Source: Meghimatium bilineatum
Lineage: Eukaryota; Mollusca; Gastropoda; Stylommatophora; Philomycidae
DNA: 64,000 bases
Reading direction: 5' to 3'
Assembly: GCA_034231615.1 (NCBI GenBank)
Contig: CM067298.1
Location: 23,591,934-23,655,933, forward strand
A model generated the notes under the pieces. The model was not told where the DNA came from. It was given only the letters and a program-made list of their open reading frames with translations, and ran no database searches. A program made the translations under genes and the position numbers. The stretch's first letter is position 1. Every line of letters begins with the position of its first letter. Shown here piece by piece: positions 43,479-55,800 of the stretch.

Positions 43479-43577
43479 TCATGGTACTGTTCACTGACAA
43501 TAAATATAGTAAAATAGTAAATTACTATACTGCATTACTTTTCAAATCTGCAGTAGGCTACTGCTTATTTCAGTGAC

Positions 43578-43854
43578 ATGGAGCAAGTCATGTTAGGTGC
43601 AACGTCTGTGGATGAGGACAATAATAGTATAAATAATCCTACTGTGAGTAATAAAATGTCGGAGGATAATTTAGTTGAAGTTCCAATTGAGATGTATGAT
43701 ATCCGTCAAGCACGATCTAGATGTGACACAAATTTGACAACTGACAGCAGCACTTGTAAAATAATTAGCCGCATGGCTTTAAATGACAATAAGGCTGGAA
43801 TGGAAGGACTTGACAGAGAAAGAATAAATAAGATCATTCATGATGCATCTAAAG
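43578..43854 (+). CDS. POLK: POLK coding exon 1
   Basis: ATG at 43578 follows a possible acceptor TTATTTCAG at 43564..43572, so a 5' UTR exon probably lies upstream. It encodes an acidic lead of about 72 residues, then [20 protein letters not shown], the strongly conserved POLK N-clasp signature. The donor is AAAGGTAAGG. The start is the first ATG in frame; MEQ versus a later methionine cannot be decided from sequence alone. Confidence 0.93.
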
Positions 43855-46800
43855 GTAAGGACTTGTACTGAATAATTTGTCTTGTCTGTTGAAGAATTAG
43901 TTCTTTGTCAATATTTGAGAATGAAAAAGCTTATGCCCTTTGAAAATTAATGAGACTAACAGGAATTGAATTTTCCCGTTACCGGTAGTCTCAAGAATTT
44001 TTAAATTGTCCTCTGGCTTCCTACTTAAATTTATTTGAAAATTAAGGAGCACAATGAAAATATATGACCACTCAGTATCATATTGGTAACATATATTGTA
44101 TTCAGGACATCAACCCATAATTTTTTGGCTGTAGTCTTCTTCTTTTGCGCTCGTTCTCAAACTCCTGCACATTAGCAGGATGTAGTCTGGAGAACGGAAT
44201 GTGTTGTGTCATGATTTACATCATTGATGTGATATCTGCACTTTTTGGCCTGAGACATCCGATCTCAGCATGGTTTTGGGTCACTTTGTCACATCCCCTA
44301 ATTGGGATGTGACAGCCAACTCCACCCCATAACCTCCTAAATTGCCTCTTATGACATGCATGGAAGGTAAATAGTGTTGCTATTCTTTACTCTTCTCTTG
44401 GGCCCTGGCAACACATGGGTGTTTGACTGTAGTGATTTTTGAGACAATATAAATGTGTGCAGTAGTTTGCCATTGCTTTCTGAACGATCTTGATGCACAA
44501 TTGCCCACAGTGGGATTTGAATTCAGTTTCTTGGCCATCACAGACGCACTCTGTATCTACAGAGCTGGTATCACATACAGAAACATAATTCATAGTCAGT
44601 ATGCTCTTTAGTAGGAAAAACATGAATAACAGATCCAATGCAAAAAGCAAAACACCATCTTCTTTCTATAAGACCACCATTGGAGATCTTAACACATCCT
44701 CCAAAAATGTCTGACCTATAGAGACCTACATTATCAGAAGACATAACACAGAGTCGATGTAGAAGCTGTGTTTCTACAACACTAATATATAATGCCATTC
44801 TACAAACAGAGCTGTAAATAGAATATATTACATGACCTTAACCTAGAAGAAAATTTAGTAAATGGATGACTGCAGTAAAATGTGCACCAATTGGTAAGTA
44901 AACATAGAAAAAAATTATAAAAATAGTTAAATAGCAGTTTTATGTAGAATAATACACAGAATCAACATTTTGACGAAAAAAAGTCTTTATCAAGATAGAG
45001 ACAAAGAAGCACAGAATAGGAACCACCAAATCAAGGGGAGACTACGTCAGCCATGTGGGAGCTGACAGGTCAGGAATACAACAAAAAGACGAGGAAGGCA
45101 AGAACTACGGGAATGTGAACGGTTACATGTAGTGAAAGTACAGTTATGTTATGTTATGTTCCTCCAAGACCATAAGTGGCGCATAGGGCAGAAACCATAG
45201 CCTTCCATTTCTGTCTTTGTGTGCCAGGTCTTTCAATTGTTGCATGTTGTTTAGGTTCATTGACATGCCTTCTCTATTAATGGTTCTTCGTAGAGTTTCT
45301 CTAGGTCTCCCTCTTCTTACTCCAGGTGGCACCCAATATAGTGACTGCTAGGGAATTCTTAGGTTGTTCATTCTGAGAACATGGCCAATGTAAGTCCAAC
45401 GCCTTTGTCTAATGAAGGAAGATATATAGGTTTGTTTGCTTTCCTCTCTTATAGTAGTGTTAGATTTAAAGTCACTCCACTTAATGTTCAGAATGGTACG
45501 TAGAAAGTACAGTACACAAGGAAAATACAAAATAGAAAACAAAATTAAAAACAAGGATAATTAAATAAAAACTCTATTATCTGAATCAAGTGAAGACTAT
45601 TGGGCGCTTGATAGTTGGAGAAAAGGAAGTCTGAAGAAAAAAAACGGGATGTAAATATGGTAGATCATGACACATGACATCCGCCTGGGATCAGCGGTTC
45701 TAAAAAACAAGAAGACATTGACTGAACAACTGAAAGTAGAAAGGAGAAGAGAGAGAAAGTTATAACAGAATACAAGAGAGAGAAAAGGTATAGTTCAACG
45801 TATCAAAAGAATATGTAGAATGTTGATGACTGCAGGTTTTAAAGATAGTGGAAAAAAAGTTTTAAAGTTCCCATAGTGTGGATAAGGTGGTTCTCCATAA
45901 TGAAACAACGACTCCTATGGTCTGATATGCATGATAGAATAGCAGTGACTGATATGTCACGAGTGTCACTGTGACTAGGACCATTTAAGTAATGACAAAT
46001 ATTGCATAGATGATGGCAAAAGTGATCTCTAAGTCAAAGGCCAGTTTCTCCTATGTGTTTGAGGTGGCAACACTTACAGATGATTGTGTATATGACATTC
46101 CTGGACTTGCAAGTGAAGTTCTCATGGATATTAAAGGTGGTCTTTTGAAAGTAAATAAAATTGGTTTGGACCACGAACTTGCAGGTGTAACAAGACTTAC
46201 TGTATGTTGATGTGCCCCTGCGGTTTAAAGTGTCCATTGTGAGTCTACTGTGGACCAAAAGATCCTGAAGGTTGCAGTAACATCTGCCATCAGGAAACCA
46301 TCCTCAATGACTTAGCGAATCTCAGGGTCGAACATAAGGAAAGGTAAGTGGAAGGTACCCCGGTAGTAAAAAAATTGGCATGGTCTTGCGGAGTCTAGCG
46401 ACAAGTAGCAAGGGCTACTGATTTGGTGGTACTGTGAACCCGTTGGAGAGAAGTGGACATAATGTGTTTTGGATGGAGATGCTTACTAAAAAAGTCAAGC
46501 ATCTGGTCTGCATGGTTGAGGAAATCACTGTCGTCTTAAGATAGTCTGTGGTTCACCTCCCACTCATTTACCTCTTTTCTCAATTTCCTTAACATTACAT
46601 TCTCTATCAGCCTATCAGGTCTTTCTACTTCTGTTTACTACAAAACTACAGATGCCCACAAACACCTGTTGTCTACTTCTTCCCATGCTCTTGTATGTCA
46701 CAGTCTCTTCCTTTCTCTCTTACATCCACTTTATGAAATTGAGTTATATCGTCTCTGAGTTCATAAATAAGCCCTGTGCTTACTGCAAAGATCCTTGGAC

Positions 46801-49800
46801 AAGTCTGGCATAGTATGATCACTTTAAATGGTGTTTTATCTGCCCGTGTCTTTCTTGTTAGTATCCACTGTTCAACTATTGCATTTGTCTTTTTTTTCAC
46901 AAGATAAAGCCTTATTTGACCATCAAACACAATGTAGCTCTGCTTCTTGCAGCATCTTTTCATGGTTTATGTCAAAAGCTTTCAGAGAGGTCTTTAGCGA
47001 CCATGGTAGCAGATCTTTTGGCCACTTAGAAAACTTATGCCCTTCTGCATCTCATCATAGAGGAGTATCTTTGGTAGACGATGATCTGGAATATGTTCCC
47101 ATGACCTGCCTAATGATTCGTCACAACGACTGCATCAGAATAGTGTCAATGTTAGGTATAGCAGCTCTGCCAAGGACAGTGGTATCTGGAATAATTCACC
47201 TCTTCCAGCGACTGTGACAGGTCACAGTGTTAATATTCTTTGTTTCCCATTTGGGCTCGGGTAACAAACAGGTGGTTTACTGCTGATCAGAGATTAACCC
47301 CAGAAACTCTTGTTCCACTTCATATTAAGAAAATATTGTGTCTTTTACTAAAATAGAGAATGTATTACAGTTCTTCTTCAGCGTACATTCTCAAACTCCT
47401 GCTGAATTCTCTTGTAGCAGGACATGTCCTACTAGATTTCCAGCAGAATGTAGTCCAGAGAATGGAAATGCGTTGTGTCACCATTTTATTTGCGCCAATG
47501 GCCCGACACATCCGTCTTCGGCGGTGTATTACAGTTCAATGTGTACATTCATAACCCATATGTTGACAGAGCCTGAATAGAGAGCAAAGAATAGTGACAC
47601 TGTTATCTGCTATGCACATTGTAAGAGATTTTGGGTGTGGAGTTGGATGTCCTATCCCATATTGGAGAAGCCATGCTAAAGTTGGATGTGTCAGGATAAA
47701 AGGCACAGATATTGCAGCTATGCTGAAAACCGTGACACAATTTCCATTCTCTGTACTACATCCTGCTAACTGCAGGAGTTTGAGAAAGAACAAAACTCAA
47801 GAATTTATGCGTTCATGTAAATAAATGTTATTACCGGTAATTTAACTCGCCTGTGTGTTGCTGGGACCCGAAAGGGGAGCAAAGAATAGCAACACTGTTT
47901 ACCTTCCATGCATGTCGTAAAAGGCGACTAAGGAGGTTGTGGGATGGAGTTGGCTGCCCCATCCCATATAGGGTCAGTGACCCAAAGCCATGCTGAAGTC
48001 GGATGTGTCAGGCTGAAAGGCGCAGATATCACAGCAATGCTGTAAACTATGACACAATGCATTCCGTTCTCCGGACTACATCCTGCTCATCTGCAGGAGT
48101 TGGAGAACGAACGCAGAAGAAGAAGAAGAATTAATTTAACTCGAGTACAAAAAAATACTTATCTGTTCACAGGTTCCAAGTTTTATGAAAATGCAAAAAA
48201 GAAAGAAGACATACTGAACATGAAAATCCAGGAACAAAGAGCTGTGATTGAAAGTGTTAGTGATGGTCAACTGCAGTTTGGGATTTTTCAGGTAAAGTAG
48301 GCATTCAAAGATTGCCAGAACTATGAAAACTTGCATAGCTTGGACATGTAAACCGACATGATTCCTTGTAAAAAAAAAACCAATTCTGCAGGGAACCATA
48401 GATGGTGGTAGAAACAGAGGAGGAAAATAAAAGCATGGACAGACATCAAGGACTGGACAAGACAAGATTTTCATCACTCATCTGCATTGTTGAAGATAGA
48501 AATCACTGGAGGTCTCTGTGTTCTGTGTGTTAATACATCGTATGTGGTACACCTATGGCCCTGATGGGTTACAGGTTTATAAATAGATGAATAGAACTAT
48601 GTGGAAGTCAGGTAATATAGACTAGGTATTCATATTACTAGAACTATGTGAAAGTCAGGTAATATAGACTAGGTATTCATATTACTAGAACTATGTGGAA
48701 GTCAGGTAATATAGACTAGGCATGCATTCATATTACTAGAACTATGTGGAAGTCAGGAAATATAGACTAGGTATTCATATTATTAGAACTATGTGGAAGT
48801 CAGGTAATATAGACTAGGTATTCATATTACTAGAACTATGTGGAAGTCAGGTAATATAGACTAGGTATTAATATTACTAGAACTATGTGGAGGTCAGGTA
48901 ATATAGACTAGATATGCATTCATATTACTAGAACTATGTGGAAGTCAGGTAATATGGACTAGGTATTCTTCTTCTTTCTTCTTCATCGTTCATTCTCAAA
49001 CTCCTGCTGGCTCTCTCTTGTAGCAAGACCATTGTCCTACTAGATTTCTAGCAGTATGTAGTCCAGAGAATGGAAATGCGTTGTGTCACCGTTTTATTTG
49101 CGCCAATGGCCCGACACATCCTTCTTCGGCGAAGACTACGCATTCATATTACTAGAACTATGTAGAAGTCAGGTAATATGGACTAGGTATTCATATTACT
49201 AGAACTATGTGGAAGTCAGGTAATATAGACTAGACATGCATTCATATTACTAGAACTATGTGGAAGTCAGGTAATATAGACTAGGCATTCATATTACTAG
49301 AACTATGTGGAAGTCAGGTAATATAGACTAGGCATTCATATTACTAGAACTATGTGGAAGTCAGGTAATATAGACTAGGCATTCATATTACTATAACTAG
49401 GTGGAAGTCAGGTAATATAGACTAGGCATTCATATTACTAGAACTATGTGGAAGTCAGGTAATATAGACTAGACATGCATTCATATTACTAGAACTAGGT
49501 GGAAGTCAGGTAATATAGACTAGGCATTCATATTACTAGAACTATGTGGAAGTCAGGTAATATAGACTAGGTATTCATATTACTAGAACTATGTGGAAGT
49601 CAGGTAATATAGACTAGACATGCATTCATATTACTAGAACTATGTGGAGGTCAGGTAATATAGACTAGGTATTCATATTACTAGAACTAGGTGGAGGTCA
49701 GGTAATATAGACTAGGCATTCCTATTATTAGAACTAGGTGGAGGTCAGGTAATATAGACTATGTATTCATATTACTAGAACTATGTGGAAGTCAGGTAAT

Positions 49801-52800
49801 ATAGACTAGACATGCATTCATATTACTAGAACTATGTGGAAGTCAGGTAATATAGACTAGGCATTCATATTACTAGAACTAACAGGAAGTCAGGTAATAT
49901 AGACTAGACATGCATTCATATTACTAGAACTATGTGGAGGTCAGGTAATATAGACTAGGTATTCATATTACTAGAACTAGGTGGAGGTCAGGTAATATAG
50001 ACTAGGCATTCCTATTATTAGAACTAGGTGGAGGTCAGGTAATATAGACTATGTATTCATATTACTAGAACTATGTGGAAGTCAGGTAATATAGACTAGA
50101 CATGCATTCATATTACTAGAACTATGTGGAAGTCAGGTAATATAGACTAGGCATTCATATTACTAGAACTATGTGGAAGTCAGCAAATATAGACTAGGCA
50201 TTCATATTACTAGAACTATGTGGAAGTCAGGTAATACTTCTTAAATATGAGAGTGTTTAAAATTAAAACTTTAAATATTATTTTATTGAATATATGAAAT
50301 TAAGTCCATTATCAAAAACCCCAGTAACATGGAAAGGAATTCAACTCAACCATTTAGATAAAAAGATGATGTTTTCTACAGTCTCAGAAGATAGGATCAA
50401 ACAATTTTTAGATTAACAACAAACTCAACATGTATGGGGAGTTTGGACACCAATATGTGTCCCTATGGACAATCTCACGAAAACACAGAACATATTGTAC
50501 AGAACTGTCCACTGTACGACACCACAAGAAGAAAACTATGACCATCTGAAACAGCTCTGACAGATAAGCTCTACAGCCCTATCTCAGGGCTGGTGACCAC
50601 AGTTCAGGTCACTGATGAAATCCATATCAGCGTCTGACTTTGGCTGGAATACAAGGAAGAAGAAGTGAATATATTATGAAAAAGTCAAACACAATGGTAT
50701 CAATTTTTGGTGTAGTTGCCATTGTGTTTGATATAATTCCTCTAGCATCTATAAAAAATGCTTGGAACACCATGGCACCCTCCTTGCAGACACTGGTACT
50801 GTAGTAAACCATGATTTATGTAGTATACTGAACCTAGATTGATGTCTAGATATGTGACAATGTAATTCACAGTCAATCTATGGTTTTCCTATGCAACAGT
50901 TTCAGTCAACTCTGGAGTCACTGCTCGGTGTGCCTGAACTGGTTGTGAACAGTCTAAGAACTCACTCTACTTTGAAGCTTCCTACTTCACTCATAAATTT
51001 GATAGATTGACATGAATTCATCATCATACTGGACCTTCATTCGCAGATGAATTTCTATAGCTTTCACCCCTTCACTGATTTAAAAAAAAAAGAATAACAG
51101 ATTACTGTTCCTCTGTAGTGCATGTCAATAGTGAGACAACCATCTTTATCCTGCCATTCTCTGCACCATGATGTCAGGACACTGACAACCTTAACAACAA
51201 TACTGACAGGTTACAAGACAATGCTATGGTTATTGTACTTCTTGTCTAATACTCCTTCATAGTTTATCTGAAGGATTCCCTGTATGAATTTAGCATCATT
51301 CTGAAAAGCAATATTTTAGAGTATTTTGTTTCCAAATATGACATGATAAGGGAAGTCCTAAAATGATATCATTAGATGGTTGGTTGCTGATCCATGGGCT
51401 TGTGACCTTTGACACACAAAAATAATAGATAGTACTCGTGATTTGTATAGATTGTATATACCGTTTTTAACAAGGATGTCAAGTTTCATAATCCCTTCAC
51501 TGTAGGCTGACCAGTTAATGAAAGAACTGGAGGAAAAGAGAGATTTGTCTCGTACAATTGTTCATGTGGACATGGATGCTTTCTATGCTGCTGTAGAGAT
51601 GCGAGATGATCCAAGCTTAAGAAATAAGCCAATTGCAGTTGGAAGCATGAGCATGCTGGTAAGGTTGCTTAATTTTTAATTACAAACTGATGTCTAAAAT
51701 GACCTCGGTCCATTGGTATATCTCGTCAGCTGAAATATGGTCACTATAGACTAATGTATATTATCAGTGGGTTTGTGGTCATGGCAACTCAATATATATT
51801 TAATCTTCTGATATATGATCAGGAATGACCACTGAAGATGGATGTGTCGGGCCAATGGTACAAATAAAACAGTGATACAATGCATTTCCATTCTCTGGAC
51901 TATATTCTGCTGGAAATCTAGTAGGACCATGGTCCTGCTACAAAGGAGATCCAGCAGGAGTTTGAGAATTAACGTTAAGAAAAAGATCAGGAAAGAAATA
52001 TTTGGAGTGCAAAGGGTACTACATTACTCTCGTGTGGACCCACGGTTAGTAAGTAACCAAGATTCTAAATGTACCACCTCGTGGTGCATCCTGGAAACAA
52101 ATGCAGCTTGCGTGCTCCTGGCCAACACTTTTAGGTATCATGTTCATGAATGTGAAGGCTGCAAATGAAATAAGAATTGACTGCAGCAAGATAAGCAATA
52201 TCTCTGACACCTCTGTGTCAACACAGACAGTTGCACTGTCAACACAGTGATGCAAGGTATTTTGGCTAGGTCAGCCAAAATACAGATGCTTTGGAGGGGC
52301 GGCCAATGTTGATGTCCCACTATGGGTAGATGTCACATATATCGAGAGTCGTGCGCAAGTTTCCATCGGGATAGCATAGTGAGTATAATGAGAAAGCAGC
52401 ACAACACCAGATTGCATCGCCATGAGCAAATACAATGGGAAAAATGCTACATGGATATTGGAACTGAAGTACTGTTCAGCTCAAGAACACACTTTAGTCC
52501 TTGGTGCTCCTAAATATGTGTAGAGACTCAGACTTGGATGAGGGGTTCACAATGTCGATGAATGATATCTCGGCTGAGAGGGTGAATGAACCCAGGCCCA
52601 ACTCTTGTCACGTTTTCCTATACCGAAATCATGCTCACAGATGAGAAAAGGTTCATTTACTGATGGGTACTGGGACAATATGTCTAAATATTTGTCATCC
52701 CCTATCTCTTCCCTTGATCTTTCTAGTCGTTATTAAGTGTTCAAGCTGTGTTCTTCTCAGCACATGCCCTAGAAACCTTGACTGTCTGCCCCTAATGTTT

Positions 52801-55800
52801 GATATGATTGATTTTTGCGCCAGCATCAATGAGAACCTCTGTATTCATTTTATTAGCTGTCCATGGTATTTTCATCATTCTTCTCAGAAACCACATTTCT
52901 GTAGCCTCTAATTCGCTTTGAATTTTTTTGTTTACAGTCCGTGCTTCACATCCATAAAAAAGAATTGGTTCGATTTAACATCTCAGCACTCAAATTCAAG
53001 TCTGCATTGATAGTCTTTCATATAGCTCCTGCTCACAGCTAAAGGGATTATTTCCTCATCATTTCTCCTTTTTTAATTTTGAATAAAACAGACTAGAGTA
53101 TGTATTATATATTTTAAATTGTCATTTTGTGTATTTCAGAGCACATCAAACTACATAGCTCGACGATTTGGTATTAGAGCAGCTATGCCTGGTTTTATAG
53201 GACGAAAGCTATGCCCTGAACTTGTGATTATACAACCAAACTTTGAAAAATATATATCAGTCAGTGAAACAGTCAGAGAAATCTTTACACTGTATGATCC
53301 CAACTTTTTATCAGTGAGTTTGGATGAAGCTTATTTGGATTTCACAGCACATTTACACACACGCCTTAATTCACCAACTTCCAGCAGGACTTTTCTTCTC
53401 CGGACCAACAGTTCATGCAATCCTTCTTTATGCATGTGTGATCTAAACCTTGTGCTTAGGCCACTCATTCCTCTGGAAGGTGATGTTACTCACAATCAGT
53501 CAGGTGACAAGACAAAAATCTCACCTCATGTTGACAATGAACAAATGAAAATATGCTCACTGTGCAAGAAACAATTTCCATCATTCACAATGAAAGTTTA
53601 TGGTGTGAGTGTAGAGGAAGCAGTCCTAGAAATGAGAAACAGAATAGAGCAAAGAACACAACTGACAGCTAGCGCAGGTACTTTTATTTTATATTCAAGC
53701 ACAATAGTAGTATGCTAGACATTGGCATAGTAATGTTTTATGTATTCTATAAGTGATATGAACAAGGATAGGTAATATATAGTCTTTCTATATTAATAAA
53801 TAAATAACTGAAGAATATCCTGCATAGAACATTGCTATTCATCTATTGAAGTGTTTTAGACAGCGCTGATACATCCAATCATATCACTGATACAATGTGG
53901 ATGTTTGGTTCACGAACCACAAGTAAGTTTGAGTTGGGTTTTCAAGGCTGGTTCATTCTACCACTGATATTGCTACTAATGACAATAAAATATGGGTGTT
54001 TAATAAATACTAACAAACAAGCTTAAACATAGGAAAAGTGTAGGAAATTATTTTTTAAATTGACATTTGGTCAATAATGCGTTTGCTTATAAATGAGCAA
54101 AGAAATACGGATTAAAAAATTATACAACAAAAATATTTCACTCATGGAGTGAAGACTTCTTCCTTCAGTGAGGGAATCCATCAGAACATAATATAATGTA
54201 TGACAATATTCTTCTTCTTCAGCGTACATTCTCAAACTCCTGTTGAATTTCTCTTGTACCAGGACCATGGTCATATTAGATTTCCAGGGAGTATGACAAT
54301 ATAATATAGTATATTAGATATCTCATGCTTCTAGGTCTTTCTATGTTACACAATACTTTGCACTTTGGCAGTTCCAGTAGCTAATGTACAGATGTCTTCT
54401 AAATCTTCTATGTTTAACCAATTTCTTGTGTCCACCACTTTTCTTCTGCATGCATATTTCCTTTCTTGATCTACTAGAGGCACAGACAGTGCACAAACTC
54501 CATTGCATAGTCTTAGGCTCATTTAATTATAAAACAGTGAAAGTTATAATTGAATACTGCAATTTTCAGCATGAAATATATAGCACAATAAAATAACACG
54601 GGTAAGTAGATGTGAGTAATGTAAGACAATTGTACACTCAATGTATACAATAGTCTATGTAACATATTGGTTATATTTACTCATGATAACACAGTTATCA
54701 ACAAGAAGAAAATTAACAACAACCATTATTTCCCTAAATAAATATTGAGTGAGAAACAAAATAAAAACAGAACTAAGTCTAGAACAATGTGGCTTTGTAG
54801 AAGGCAAAGGTACCAACAATGCTGTATGTATTTTGAGAACACTAATATAGAAGTCTATAGAGGTAGAAACAGATCTGTACCTCTGTTTTATAGACTACAC
54901 AAAAGCATTTGATAAAGTTAAACATAGTGAAGTTATACACATGCTAGAGAATTAAGGATTTAAGAATCATCGAGAACATGTACTGGCAACAAACAGCATA
55001 AATAAGAGTAGGAAATCAATTTGACCCTTTTCAACAAATAAAACAAGGAGTTAAACAGGGTTGTGTACTTTCACCAGACCTGATTTCATCAGATCTTTAT
55101 ACAGTTGATATTCCAGGAATATCAGTGGGTGGACATAACATAAATAATTTGAGATATATGGGTGACACTGTTCTGATTGCTAAAAGCGAGGAAGACCTTC
55201 AAGATTGCATCTTATGGTTGCTCAAGTTTGTGTTCATTTCCATTTAGCATGTCCACTTATTCTTATGATAAGGAGATTCCACAGTATTATTACAGCATTG
55301 TTACGTTATTTCTATGTCGGTCTGTAAATGGATTTTAGACTTTGGACACTTTCGGGATGCCAAAATCACTTTCTCAACTTATTATCGGATGGACTTATAT
55401 ACAATAATGTATGGTAAACTTGTTATCTTAGTATACATGTTAAATTCAATTAAACTTGCTATCTTAGTATACATGTTAAATTCAATTAAACTTGCTATCT
55501 TAGTATACATGTTAAATTCAAGTAAACTTGCTATCTTAGTATACATGTTAAATTCAAGTAAACTTGCTATCTTAGTATACATGTTAAATTCAAGGAAACT
55601 TGCTATCTTAGTATGCATGTAAAATTTTTCACCAGGAATTGCTCCAAACACTATGTTAGCCAAAGTATGCTCAGATAGGAATAAGCCAAATGGACAATTT
55701 CGAGTTGAACCTACCAAAGAACAAGTGGAACATTTTGTTTCAGGACTTCCTGTTCGAAAGGTTTCATTTTTATATCTCTTTGTACTGTGTGAAATGTTTT

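Noticed and set aside
46828..47217. 129-codon plus-strand frame in POLK intron 1
   Set aside because: No recognisable domain or splice context. Kept only as unassigned intron sequence.
43216..50237. CRISPR-like arrays
   Set aside because: The units at 43216 and 48590 are contiguous tandem repeats without unique spacers, in an intron-bearing eukaryotic locus.
55314..55717. Open frames on both strands across the 36-bp minisatellite
   Set aside because: A unit length divisible by 3 keeps frames open by chance, and one of these frames overlaps POLK exon 5 antisense.
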